Positions 34,520-46,489 of a stretch of 64,000 nucleotides of DNA are shown piece after piece. How positions within the stretch are numbered: position 1 is the stretch's first letter; each line of letters begins with the position of its first letter. This DNA comes from Odontocerum albicorne (Eukaryota; Arthropoda; Insecta; Trichoptera; Odontoceridae): positions 16,526,205 to 16,590,204 of the forward strand of contig OX463846.1 in assembly GCA_949825065.1 (NCBI GenBank), read 5' to 3'. The position numbers were made by a program, and so were the translations under genes. The notes below the pieces were generated by a model. That model was not told where the DNA came from and searched no databases. It saw only the letters and a program-made list of their open reading frames with translations.

Positions 34520-34735
34520 ATAGCCTCTATGGCCTAGTTGGTAAGATACTTGTCTTCCAATCTGGAGGTAGCAAGATCGATTCCTATTTTTTTTTTTATA
34601 TTTTCAGTTTCAGTTTTTTTTATATTTCCTAGTTTTAAGTTAAATTATCTTTTACACCTCTCTGATTGGTTAGAAGAGATTACCACACGGCAATTAAACC
34701 GGCACGACATACAATAATAAAATAAAATTCGCTCC
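34520..34735 (+). repeat. tRNA-derived SINE
   Basis: Head cctctatggcctagttggta with a degenerate B-box (agatcgattcct), then a T-run and the tail 'ctctctgattggttagaaga ... ataataaaataaaa', shared with the SINE at 52725-53065. Confidence 0.7.
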
Positions 34736-34739
34736 GTCT

Positions 34740-35453
34740 GACTATCGGCTGCTCGCGTGTTTATTGTGTGATGGGCTGAGTTTGAGTATTTTTGTTATGG
34801 TAATTAGAATAGAATTTTTTTAGAAAAGCAAGGTCTGAAAAATGTTATAACAAATAAGAATTTGGTTTATTCGTTCTTCCGTCATCATATGTTTTCTAAA
34901 TTCTATTATACACAGAAAAACAACAACGTGCCTACGTCTAGATTGGTGATAAACGGCATCACTAATTTAATTGGTGTATCCACACCAAATGAATTAAGGT
35001 GTTTAGCATATGTAGTGATCTTGAATAATATTTGCATGATTGGCCGTAAAATAAAACATAATTATCAACTTTAAGTGTTTTTAAACAAAGTTTAAAAAAT
35101 AGGTACAATTTAAGAGACTATGCGATCCAGGCATACAACTCAATGATGAGTATTGTCGTATACTCATATTGTCAAGTGTAAGATTTTTAGTGACGTGTTG
35201 GAACTAATTATAATAAATATATATGCTGATTTTAACCTGAAAATGTGCCTATTTAGATCTTTAATTCTAGACAAGTTAACGAAAAATCTGCAATAATAAT
35301 AATAAAAGGACAATTTAAAAATCACCATTTAGAGAGCAGATTATCCTCAAGGGCGCCTTTAAATCTTTATAGCTGTAATAGTATTGTGTTATTCAGCAGC
35401 CTTCAATAATACTTTTTCCCACAACTTTGGAATTCTAACAAATTTGTTAATAC
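34740..35453. other. AT-rich intergenic
   Basis: No gene recognised. The motif aaaggacaatttaaaaatca at about 35306 recurs near 38738 (aaaggacaatttataaagag), so part of this is a dispersed repeat. Confidence 0.4.
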
Positions 35454-35672
35454 TATAGTTCGGAAATTCTAGGATGAGTCCTGTGACAGCTCACAAATTT
35501 GCCCCAATACAACCTAATGTAACGTATTTACCTAAATAACTTACTATTTATTAGAATTGAGCCTTAACTTAAAGTTGATAAAATAATTAAAATTACTGAA
35601 CATCGTTACAAGGTTGTATTGGGGCAAATTTGTGAGCTGTCACACGACTCATCCTAGAATTTCCGAACTATA
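35454..35672. mobile_element. TA-flanked MITE with 62-bp inverted arms
   Basis: Arms 35454-35515 and 35611-35672 match inverted at 61 of 62 positions (tatagttcggaaattctagg at the outer end). The ends fit insertion at TA, as for Tc1/mariner elements. About 95 bp of AT-rich centre has no coding. Confidence 0.88.
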
Positions 35673-36310
35673 ACAAGGTTAGAAAACACAGTGAAAAGGG
35701 TTCATGCTAGTAGCATTGTCAGGTTATAAAAAAAAATTATGAAACTTTTGATTAATTACATATAAAATTAATTTGCTCTCTAGATTAGTGGATTTAAAAC
35801 ATTTAATATATTAATATAAATTTTTTGAGTGCATGAAAAACTTTTTTATAAAATATTTTGCTCAAGTTTTGTCCTTTCATTATATGATAAAATTAATTTT
35901 CTTAAATATTAATAAACTGCTTAAAATTGGTTTGGTATCTCATTAGATCTTGATGATAAAACTTGGTTGGTTAAAATGCCACCATTATTATATTTTCTGC
36001 ACTTGCTTGCAGAATGCAGTGGGCATATTTCATATTTTATTATTGTATTTTTTAATAACACTTCACCCGGTAAGTAAGCAATGATAAGTTGATTACACAC
36101 ATAGAGAATGCAGAATTTATTCAAGAAGTGCAATCACAATAAGCTCACGTTATTAAAACTCCACATTCATGAAATATGAATACTATTTTTTCAAAATATT
36201 TTTCAATCAGTTGGGAAAAATTTCATGGGAAATTAATTTAAACCACACAAGGATATTTTAAATTAAATCTTTACTCATTTTACATAACATAATTTTTTTT
36301 TACTGCTTTA

Positions 36311-36371
36311 CCACTAGCTTATCATTTGTACCAGTTTAGAAGTACAACTAGTATAAGTGATAAGCTAGTGG
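36311..36371. repeat. 14-bp inverted repeat with 33-bp loop
   Basis: ccactagcttatca (36311-36324) and tgataagctagtgg (36358-36371) are exact inverted copies. Possibly the ends of a tiny MITE; no target duplication seen. Confidence 0.7.
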
Positions 36372-36454
36372 TCGAATGACAACCAGATTGATTCTAGATT
36401 TTACTTCAAGGCTTGTTTTACTTTCAGATTGTTTTTAATCTGACTTTATTTTGT

Positions 36455-36793
36455 TAGTACCTTACTATCCAACGGATATGTATTCTGAGAGTACTAATCA
36501 AAGGCACCTAATTAATGCTTGATTAATTAAACAATTGAAATACAGTACCTTACTATCCAATGCATTTGTATTCTGAGAGTGCTAATTAATGCTTGATTGA
36601 TTAAACAATTGAAATACAGTACCTTGCTATCCAATGCATATGTATTCAGAGAGTGCTAATCAAAGGCACCTAATTAATGCTTGATTGATTAAACAATTGA
36701 AATACAGTACCTTACTACCCAACGCATATGTATTCTGAGAGTACTAATCAAAGGCACCTAATTAATGCTTGATTGATTAAACAATTGTTATAC
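36455..36793. repeat. 88-bp minisatellite, four copies
   Basis: Units begin agtaccttactatccaa at about 36456, 36544, 36618 and 36706. Spacing is 88, 74 and 88; the second unit lacks a 14-bp block (caaaggcaccta region). Units end gattaaacaattga. Confidence 0.93.
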
Positions 36794-36799
36794 AGGATG

Positions 36800-37330
36800 G
36801 TAATATTAAACTATTATAATTATATTGTTCAATAACCGACAGTTCTCAACCAGTGGTATGCAAGAGTAAACTAGTGGTACATTGATAATTAATGTAATAT
36901 ACAATTTTACTATTCAAGAGTAGTGCTTATTTGGAATAATGTTTATTTTCAATATAAACAATTTATGGGTAACTTGCGTTGAGTGAGAAATCTTTTTGTT
37001 AATCAATAATCATATTGTTAAATATATTTGCTAAGTTATACAATTTTTTGCATACAAAAATATTAAATAAGAATATGCGACAATAACTTGATTGAGAGTC
37101 AAGTCAAGATAGTCTTGACTTTCTACTTGTATATAAAACATATTTTTATTGGTGGGATTGAAATTTTTAAATATTGGTTTTGATGGTATGCATTTATGAA
37201 AAAGTTGAGAACTACTGTCATTGACATTTTTTTCTTAACTTTCTCAACCTTGGTTTAATTCGTGAAATGACCGGTTTAATAATTTTTTTTTCTTGTAGTG
37301 TTTTTTTGATTTACACTATTTTTGTATTTA
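36800..37330. other. AT-rich, no gene
   Basis: No feature recognised. Confidence 0.45.
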
Positions 37331-37334
37331 GTAC

Positions 37335-37510
37335 AACCTGGTGGGCTTATTTTCATATGGAAATCTTTTCCAACCAACCAAAGACATATTAAATAATTAT
37401 TAAGTGAAAACCAGACTGGAACCCTTGGAAAAATCTGGGTTCCAATCTGAATTTTACTTGCAGCCCCCTGGCTTGGAAGACAAGTGTATTACCAACTAGA
37501 CCACGGAGAT
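37335..37510 (-). repeat. tRNA-derived SINE
   Basis: Read on the minus strand: atctccgtggtctagttggt, acttgtcttccaagccaggg, then a body and a tail 'cccaccaggttgtactaaatac', the same tail as at 52725-53065. Confidence 0.75.
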
Positions 37511-37514
37511 TGTA

Positions 37515-38490
37515 TATATAGTTTATTAAATTCGATTTTTTTACGAAATATATTATTATCATATTAATTATAAAAACGTAATTTAATCCCTTAAGTAAGA
37601 TTATTTTTCATATTTACACTTTATTTTTTATAACTAAAATACAATAGTTACAAGAGTATAAAGTGCACAATAGCATTTTTTAAAATAGTAAAAACTCGTT
37701 TTCTTTAAAAAATGAGATGATTTATTGTGTGTATTACAAAATAGGTAAAAATAAAGATGATGTTAAAAAAAGTTAAAATGAAATGAACTGACTTGTTCCC
37801 ATGTTGGGTGATGATAGTACTGCCTCTAAATCCAAAACTATACTAGATAACCTGAGACTCTTTCACACTTGTTTAATGTATTATTTATCTCGACATGATA
37901 GTGAATCTCATTAAGTGATGTTTAGGCATGTTATCAGTATTGTTGCTTAACATGAAATCTCATGTTTTATCATAAGATAAACGCAATATTATGCATAATT
38001 GTTTTATACACTACAATATTTATATAAATAGCTTTGGTATTAGTTGTATATCATACAACATATAGCCAAGACTGAGATCACGTAGGAGTTTTATGACCAC
38101 CCATAACCCCCTCGTAGGCTCTCAGAAGTGTGAATGTGTCAATTCCTTGAGAGCTAGAAGACACAAATACCTGCTAGTGAGACACTTCTTAACATGGGCT
38201 TCATTAAAGTTGGTTAAAAGAGAACTTTTTCGGGAGGAAGATTTGTACCGAAGACTTAGTACTTTAAATCTGCGGCAATATATAATCAATACTGCATCTG
38301 ATGCTTTGCATATTTTGCCCCGTGAGTTACTCAGAAGAAAATGTGTCATGGGGAAACTTCAATGCCATCGTAGTAGTCTTCTTCTGAAGTGATAGGAGAT
38401 ATGGTAAATACTTTCAAAATTTCATTAAATTGGTTTCTTACTTTTCTCAATCGTTCTTTACCACAATTCCCATTTACGATAAAATTATAA
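37515..38490. other. Intergenic with an unassigned open frame
   Basis: Mostly AT-rich. A plus-strand frame at 38093-38392 (99 codons, containing EEDLYRRLSTLNLRQYI) resembles no family I know. It has no splice or codon evidence and may be transposon debris. Confidence 0.3.
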
Positions 38491-38720
38491 ATTTGGTCAA
38501 CTAGTCGTTCTCTTCTTCATGCCCAAGTGACCTCAATTTGTTCATTTTTACCCTTAACACATCAGTTTAAGCTCACATTTATTGATAATAATTACATTTT
38601 TTATTCTGTTTTTCTCAGTGCATGTTCTCGTATATGCACCGCAATAACTCTCTCCTTTCATTCATTTTTCACATCCGTGTTATACTCCCATATATCAATG
38701 TTTTTACTAATACACTGTTA
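38490..38720 (-). repeat. LINE fragment
   Basis: Sequence 'cttaacacatcag ... taagctcacattta', followed by 'gttatactcccatatatcaat', parallels the minus-strand LINE relic at about 2140-2290. Strongly decayed. Confidence 0.5.
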
Positions 38721-39046
38721 CATTAATGAAAAGAAAAGGACAATTTATAAAGAGCCATTTAGAGAGCAAACTCTTCTCAGAGGCAAATTTACACGGAATT
38801 CAAATCCATTATTATTCGCCGATTAAAAATATAAAAGAGTTGAGTGGTGGTGGCTTAATATAAGACATAGTTCTATATACCCAATATTTTATGTACCAAA
38901 GAGTAAATTATTGGGTTATCCAGAAAATAATCTTATTTAAAGGTCAAATTAAAATGTAAAATTGCACCACATGCACTGGTTATTCTCGATCAAATTCTTG
39001 AATTGGTTTTTAGGAGCTAGTCCTTAAGGGAGAGATGATGATGATT

Positions 39047-39413
39047 TGTTGATAAATAAAACTCGTTAGATCGCAATGCGGAAAGGGAGGAATTTTATTA
39101 GTAACGTAGGTATTTATATCATTTTAGAATGTGCGCGGGAATGCGCTCGCGATATGCCTACGTCTCGTTTCTGCGAATGCAAAAACGATTAATGTTGTAT
39201 GTAGGTATCATTCAAATACGGAACTGGCGAGACAAGTGTGGCGCGTTCTCGCTCTAGTATGGAATGCGGTCCGCTCCCGGCTACGGGTTGAATGGCCGGC
39301 ACGTGGACTTTGTAATTGTTTGTTTTGCATTGCTAAGGAATGCAAAGGTCACTTCATCGGTCATTGACCGTGTGTATGGACGCCCACAGTGTTCCGAGTG
39401 TGCGACCGCCACA
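39047..39413 (-). repeat. LTR-like repeat, minus orientation
   Basis: Inverted and diverged partner of 32199-32584 (shared cggtcaatgaccgatga, tataaatacctacgt, ccgcattgcgat). G+C-rich relative to flanks. Starts TGTGGCG and ends CAACA on the minus strand. No internal retrotransposon region adjoins either copy. Confidence 0.65.
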
Positions 39414-39419
39414 GGTTGT

Positions 39420-40028
39420 CATCAGTGGTAATCGGCCTTCTAAAGTGGACAACATCTTTCAATGTCGTTTCACCATTACGGATTTTTTTAAGGCATACAC
39501 TGTACATATATATTTTTGTAGTTTATGCCTAACTGATGATATATAATACTATACATCTCGAACTTATTTCCTACAGTAATATAAGTCCGAAGGAAAAGTC
39601 ATGACTCAAAGACCGACAAAAGTAAGTGAGATTTGAAAACTGACTTCTTAGAAATAAAATATCCCAAAATAAGCTGGAGGAGAGAGAAAACTAAAATTAA
39701 ATGAAAAAAAAAACGAAAATTGACGTGGTATCTATTATACAAGCGACAAAGGTTGTTGCAAAGGTTGGTATGCATAAGCCATGTAAGTAGATCTCAGTTG
39801 ACACAGTAAGGAAAGTTAATTATGCAAAATAGAATAAAGCCACCAGCTAAACCAAGACCGAGACTTTTACATAACGGGATAACGTGCTGCAAGATCATGT
39901 AAGGCTGGGAGTGGAGGGAGGCAAGGAAAAATTGATCGACTTAGAAAGAATGAATCTGGAAGGCTACAGTTAAATAGGAGTTATTATGGCCACCTGAGGC
40001 GGTAAGGTAAGGGGTATAAGAAGAGAGA
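39420..40028. other. Unassigned sequence before satellite
   Basis: A mixture of AT-rich DNA and a patch at about 39880-40015 that could be decayed LINE sequence; no clear motif. Confidence 0.35.
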
Positions 40029-41123
40029 ATAAACAAATAATAATTCTGTCGTGACTTTGTACATACGAGTATATTCGTAAACTTCACGTCAACGTCAATG
40101 GCAGTTTTTCGAGTGAAAAGTATTAAATTTCAGTCTATTGCTGAGAAATGTTCATACATGTGCAGAAAGTTTTGACGTTTTGTATTATAATTAACGCAAA
40201 TGCGTTTCTATCACACACGTGTCGTGATTCAATGACAATATTTACGTTTATGTACGAAAGTGGCAGATTTGTTAGTAAAAAGTAGTAAAATTTATTTATA
40301 CTGAAAAATATTGATGCAAAAGATTGAAATATCGCAAAAATAGAGGGTTGGAACCAAAAACACGGAAACTCGTAGAACAAATAATAATTCTGTCGTGATT
40401 TTGTACATATATTCGTAAACTTGGTCGTCAATGGCGTTTTTTCGAGAAAAAAAGTATGAAATTTTAGTCTATTGCTGAGAAATGTTAATACATGTTAAGA
40501 AGATCTTGACGTTTCATATTATACTTAACGCAAATTCGTTTCTATCACATATATGTCATGATTCAATGATAATCTTTACGTTTATTTATGAAAGTGGCAG
40601 ATTAGTTAGTAAAAAGTAGTAAAATTCATTAAAACTGAAAAATATTGATGCAAAAGATTGAAATATCGCAAAAATTGAGGTTTGGAACGAAAAATACGAA
40701 AAGTCGTAGAACAAACAATACTTCTGTCGTGGTTTTGTACATAAATCGAAAACTTGGTTGTAAATGGCAGTTTTTCGAGTGAAATTTCTGCCTTTTTCTA
40801 AGAATTGGTTTTACATATTTAGCCGATTGTGACGGTTCATATAATTTTAACAATTAACGTTAATTTAACAATTATGACTTGATCCAACGATTAATCTAGC
40901 ACTTTTGTACACAAATGTGTAATTTGTTTGAAAAAAGTAGTAAAATTCATCGAATTTGCAAAATGTTGCAAATGTTGCAAAATGAAATTTCAGTCTATTG
41001 CTGAGAAATGTTCATACATGTGTAGAAAGTTCGGACGTTTTGTGATATAATTAACGCAAATGGGTTTCTATCACACACGTTTCGATGACACTTCTTACGT
41101 TTTTGTAGTGGCAGATTTGTTGG

Positions 41124-41204
41124 TAAAAAGTAATAAAATTGAATAAAACTGAAAAATATTGATGAAAAATATTTTTCAGTTTTATTCAATTTCATTACTT
41201 TTTA
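41124..41204. repeat. Snap-back inversion inside satellite
   Basis: Arms 41124-41160 and 41168-41204 (37 bp) match inverted at 36 positions, with a 7-base loop. The left arm is normal monomer sequence; the right arm is its reversed copy, after which the array resumes. Confidence 0.9.
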
Positions 41205-42893
41205 AAAAATTTGGAAAGTCGTAGAACAAATAATATTTCTGTCGTGATTTTGTTCATTTTTTCGTAAACTTGGTCTTCAATTGCAGTTTTTTTGAGTGAA
41301 AAGAATGATATTTCAGTCTATTACTAAGAAATGTTCATAAACGTGTAGAAGGTTTTGACGTTTTATATTATAATTTACGCAAATTCGTTTCTATCACACA
41401 CATATCAGGATTTGTTAGTAAAAAGTTGTAAAATTCATCATTAAAATTGAAAAATATTGAAGCAAAATATTGAAATATCGATGAAATAGAGGTTTGGAAC
41501 GAAAAATACGGAAAGTCGTAGAACAAACAAAACTTCTGTCGTGGTTTTGTACATATATTCGAAAACTTGGTTGTCAATGGCAGTTTTTCGAGTGAAAAGT
41601 GTGAAATTTCTGCCTTTTTCTAAGAATTGGTTTTACATATTTAGCCGATTGTGACGGTTAATATCAAAATTAACATTAAACGTTTATTTTACAATTATGT
41701 CTTGATTCAACTATTAGTCTAGCAATTTTGTACGAAAATGTGTAATTTGTTGGTACAATGTAGTAAAATTCATTGAATTCGTAAAATGTTCATGCAAAAA
41801 ATTTAAAGATCGCAAATTAACAGGTTTGGGACTAAAACACGGAAAGTCGTAGAATAAATAATAATTCTGTCGCGATTCGTAAACTTGGTTGTCAATGGAA
41901 CTTTTTCGAGTGAAAAGTGTGAAATTTCTGCCTTTTTCTAAGAATTGGCTTTACATATTTAGCCGATTGTGACGGTTAATATCAAAATTAACATTAAACG
42001 TTTATTTTACAATTATGTCTTGATTCAACTATTAGTCTAGCAATTTTGTACGAAAATGTGTAATTTGTTGGTACAATGTAGTAAAATTCATTGAATTCGT
42101 AAAATGTTCATGCAAAAAATTTAAAGATCGCAAATTAACAGGTTTGGGAACCAAAACACGGAAAGTCGTAGAACAAATAATAATTCTGTCGTGATTTTGT
42201 ACATATATTCGTAAGCTTGGTTGTCAATGGCAGTTTTTCGAGTGAAAAGTGTGAAATTTCTGCCTTTTTCTAAGAATTGGTTTTACATATTGAGCCGATT
42301 GTGACGGTTATATCAAAATAAACATTAAACGTTTATTTTACAATTATGTCTTGATTCAACGATCAATCTAGCACTTTTGTACGAAAATGTGTAATTTGTT
42401 GGTAAAATGTAGTAAAATTCATTGAATTTGCAAAATGTTGATGCAAAAGATTGAAAAATCGCAAAATAACAGATTTGGGACTAAAAACACGGAAAGTCGT
42501 AGAATAAATAATAATTCTGTCGTGATTTTGAACATATATTCGTAAACTTGGTTGTCAATGGAACTTTTTCGAGTGAAATTTCTGCCTTTTTCTAAGAATT
42601 GGCTTTACATATTTAGCCGATTGTGACGGTTAATATCAAAATTAACATTAAACGTTTATTTTACAATTATGTCTTGATTCAACTATTAGTCTAGCAATTT
42701 TGTACGAAAATGTGTAATTTGTTGGTAAAATGTAGTAAAATTCATTGAATTCGTAAAATGTTGATGCAAAAAATTTAAAGATCGCAAATTAACAGGTTTG
42801 GGAACCAAATCACGGAAAGTCGTAGAACAAATAATAATTCTGTCGTGATTTTGTACATATATTCGTAAGCTTGGTTGTCAATGGCACTTTTTC

Positions 42894-43003
42894 ACACCAC
42901 CACCCAAATAACCTTCAAATTTCACAAGTCCGTTTCATTTATTCGATGAAGGAGTAAGGTGTCCGCAAGTTGGACCGACACTCCGATAAAAATCCCAACT
43001 AGA
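42894..43003 (+). mobile_element. 110-bp LINE 3' tail inserted in satellite
   Basis: Contains cgatgaaggagtaaggtgtc and 'ggaccgacactccga', the 3' terminus of the jockey-like LINE at 6650-8022. It is flanked by a 17-bp duplication of satellite sequence, gtcaatggcactttttc (42877-42893) and gtcaatggcagtttttc (43004-43020), one mismatch. This is a severely 5'-truncated, target-primed insertion. Confidence 0.92.
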
Positions 43004-45403
43004 GTCAATGGCAGTTTTTCGAGTGAAAAGTGTGAAATTTCAGCCTTTTTCTAAGAATTGGTTTTACATATTGAGCCGATTGTGACGGTTATATCAAAAT
43101 AAACATTAAACGTTTATTTTACAATTGTGTCTTGATTCAACGATCAATCTAGCGCTTTTGTACGAAAATGTGTAATTTGTTGATAAAATGTAGTAAAATT
43201 CATTGAATTTGCAAAATGTTGATGCAAAAGATTGAAATATCGATGAAATAGATGTTTGGAACGAAAAATACGGAAAGTCGTAGAACAAATATTGATTCTG
43301 TCCTGATTTTGTACATATATTTGTAAACTTGGTCGTCAATTGCAGTTTTTTTGAGTGAAAAGAATGATATTTCAATCTATTACTAAAAAAGTTTTGACGT
43401 TTTGTATTATAATTAACGCAAATGCGTTTCTTTCACCCACGTATCATGATTCGATGATACTTCTTACGTTTTGTACAGTAGAACAAATAATAATTCTGTC
43501 GTGAGTTTGTACATACTCGTATATTAGTAAACTTGGTCGTCAATGGCGTTTTTTCGAGAAAAAAAGTATGAAATTTCAGTCTACTGCTGAGAAATGTTCA
43601 TCCATGTGTAGAAAGTTTGGACGTATTGTGTTATAGTTAACGCAAATGGGTTTCTATCACACATGTATCAGGATTCTATGACACTTCTTACGTTTTTGTA
43701 CGAAAGTGGCAGATTTGTCGGTAAAAAGTAATAAAATTGAATAAAACTGAAAAATATTGATGCAAAACATTGAAATATCGCAAAAATAGAAGTTTGAAAC
43801 GAAAAACATGGAAAGTCGTAGAACAAATAATAATTCTGTCGTGATTTTGTACATATTTTCGTAAACTTGGTCGTCAATTGCAGTTTTTTTGAGTGAAAAT
43901 AATAATATTTCTGTCTATTACTAAGAATTGTTCATACACGTGTAGAAGGTTTTGACGTTTTATATTATAATGTACGCAAATTCGTATCTATCACACATAT
44001 GTCAGGATACAATGATAATCTTTACAATTATTTATGAAAGTGAGAGATTTGTTAGTAAAATGTAGTAAAATTCATTGAATTTGCAAAATGTTGATGCAAA
44101 AGATTTAAGATCGCAAAATAACAGGTTTGGGACCAAAAACACGGAAAGTGGCACAACAAATAATAATTCTGTCCTGATTTTGTACATATATTCGTAAACT
44201 TTGTCGTCAATTGCAGTTTTATTGAGTGAAAAGAATGATTTTTCAATCTATTACTAAGAAAGTTTTGACATTTTGTATTATAATTAACGCAAATGCGTTT
44301 CTTTCACCCACGTATCATGATTCGATGATACTCCTTACGTTTTTGTACGAAAGTGGCAGATTGGTTGGTAAAAAGTAATAAAATTCAATAAAACTGGACA
44401 ATATTGATGCAAAAGATTGGAATCTCGCAAAAATAGAGGTTTGGAACGATCAACACGGAAACTCGTAGAACAAATAATAATTCTGTCGTGATTTTGTACA
44501 TACTCGTATATTCGTAAGCTTGGTCGTCAATGACAGTTTTTTGAGTGAAAAGTATGAATTTTCAGTCTATTGCTGAGAAATGTTCATCCATGTGTAGAAA
44601 GTTGGGACGTATTGTGTTATAGTTAACGCAAATGGGTTTCTATCACACACGTATCAGGATTCGATGATACTCCTTACGTTTTTATACGAAAGTGGCAGAT
44701 TTGTTGGTAAAAAGTAATAAAATTGAATAAAACTGAAAAATATTGATGAAAAAGATTGGAATATCGCAAAAATAGAGGTTTGGAAAGAAAAATTTGGAAA
44801 GTCGTATAACAAATAATAATTCTGTCAAGATTTTGTACATTTTTTCGTAAACTTGGTCGTCAATTGCAGTTTTTTTGAGTGAAAAGAATGATATTTCTGT
44901 CTATTACTAAAAAATGTTCATACACATGTAGAAGGTTTTGACGTTTTATATTATAATTTACGCAAATTCGTTTCTATCACACATGTGTCAGGATTCAATG
45001 ATAATCTTTACGTTTATTTATGAAAGTGGCAGATTTGTTAGTAAAAAGTTGTAAAATTCATCATTAAATCTGAAAAATATTGAAGCAAAAGATTGAAATA
45101 TCGATGAAATAGATGTTTGGAACGATAAATACGGAAAGTCGTAGAACAAACAATACTCCTGTCGTGGTTTTGTACATATATTCGAAAACTTGGTTGTCAA
45201 TGGCAGTTTTTCGAGTGAAAAGTGTGAAATTTCTGCCTTTTTCCAAGAATTGGTTTTACATATTTAGCCGATTGTGACGGTTAATATCAAAATTAACATT
45301 AAACGTTTATTTTACAATTATGTCTTGATTCAACTATTAATCTAGCAATTTTGTACGAAAATGTGTTATTTGTTGATAAAATGTAGTAAAATTCATTGAA
45401 TTC

Positions 45404-45447
45404 GTAAAATGTTGATGCAAAAATTTTTTTTTGCATCAACATTTTAC
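45404..45447. repeat. Hairpin at satellite end
   Basis: gtaaaatgttgatgcaaaaa and its exact reverse complement, 20 bp each with a 4-base loop. The left arm is monomer sequence and the array stops here; mariner sequence begins just after. Confidence 0.9.
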
Positions 45448-46020
45448 ATTTATACCAAAGAAACAAGCCACCATTTGCTTCGAAGGGATTCGTGCGCGAA
45501 CAACTTTTGTTGGATTTGGCTCGTCTTGAAAGAGCCATACAGTCGACAGCTGTTTAGTTTCTGGCTCATATACATAGATCCATAATTCGTCGCAAACGTG
45601 TCACAATCTTATAGACGTATTTTGAAGCACCGCGATCGAATTTTTTCAACATTATTTTGCACCAATCGACACGAGCCTTTTTTTGAGCGATTGTCAATTA
45701 TGCGGTATCCAACGCGAACAAATCTTTTTGACGGCCAAATGTTCATGCAATATTGAATGTATGCAAGTGGAACTAATGCCCAAACATGCCTCAATCTCAC
45801 GATAAGTCACATGACAATCTTGCAATATTAGTTCACGCACAGCATCGATGTTTTCTGGCACAATAACCGATTTGGATGACTTTCACAAAATTCGTCTGGA
45901 GCAAAGTACGACCATGATTGAATTCGAAAAACCAGCGAAACACAGTGACCCGGGATGATGCTTCATCACAAAAAGTCAAAGTGAGTTGATCGGCGCACTG
46001 TTGTTGAGTTAGTCCACGTC
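45448..46020 (-). pseudogene. Broken mariner transposase, cut by gap
   Basis: Minus-strand frames read PENIDAVRELILQDCHVTYR, EACLGISSTCIHSILHEHL, SRWIPHN, KARVDWCKIMLKKFDRGAS, the first catalytic Asp region CDELWIYVYEPETKQ, and IPSKQMVACFFG. This order is that of a mariner transposase. Frames shift at several points. The N-terminal end is lost in the N gap and the C-terminal end stops at the satellite hairpin. Confidence 0.88.
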
Positions 46021-46220
46021 NNNNNNNNNNNNNNNNNNNNNNNNNNNNNNNNNNNNNNNNNNNNNNNNNNNNNNNNNNNNNNNNNNNNNNNNNNNNNNNN
46101 NNNNNNNNNNNNNNNNNNNNNNNNNNNNNNNNNNNNNNNNNNNNNNNNNNNNNNNNNNNNNNNNNNNNNNNNNNNNNNNNNNNNNNNNNNNNNNNNNNNN
46201 NNNNNNNNNNNNNNNNNNNN
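46021..46220. other. Assembly gap (200 N)
   Basis: 200 undetermined bases. A round number of Ns is usually a scaffolding gap of unknown true size; here it splits a mariner copy next to a satellite. Confidence 0.99.
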
Positions 46221-46489
46221 ATAGTCTTGAAAATAAGTTTGCTCTTTAAACTGCACTTAATAAATTATAAAATATAGTTAAGATAGCAAATAAATTCAAA
46301 AACCCTCTGTATATGTAAAAAAAAAGCTATATTTTTAACATAAATAAAAAAACAGCGTTTTAAAAGCTACTGTGGAAAAATAGCACTGTTTCAGCTATTT
46401 TTTCTAAAGTTGATTGTTATTAAGTTTTACTAATTTTCCAATTTTATAGCATAATACTCAACAATTTATTTATTTAGTGTAACACTATT

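Larger units (their letters stand above)
40030..45450. repeat. Satellite array, about 330-bp monomers
   Basis: The landmark gtcgtagaacaaataataat and close variants recur about every 320-336 bp (near 40374, 40703, 41220, 41517, 41847, 42166, 42499, 42823, 43278, 43818, 44149, 44466, 44802, 45138), giving about 16 monomers. Two monomer types are visible: type A with cagtctattgctgagaaatg and type B with tgcctttttctaagaattgg. B units cluster at about 41600-43060 and there form a two-monomer pattern of about 650 bp. Short open frames inside are by-products and have no family motif. Confidence 0.93.

Noticed and set aside
36455..36793. CRISPR-like array
   Set aside because: Units are contiguous tandem copies without unique spacers, in a eukaryotic context; it is a minisatellite.
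38093..38392. Protein-coding gene of 99 codons
   Set aside because: No recognised motif, no splice structure and the surrounding sequence is repeat-derived; kept only as an unassigned open frame.
40135..45246. Many 60-100 codon frames on the minus strand as a gene family
   Set aside because: They are the same satellite monomer read repeatedly; frames shift between monomers and have no start context or motif.
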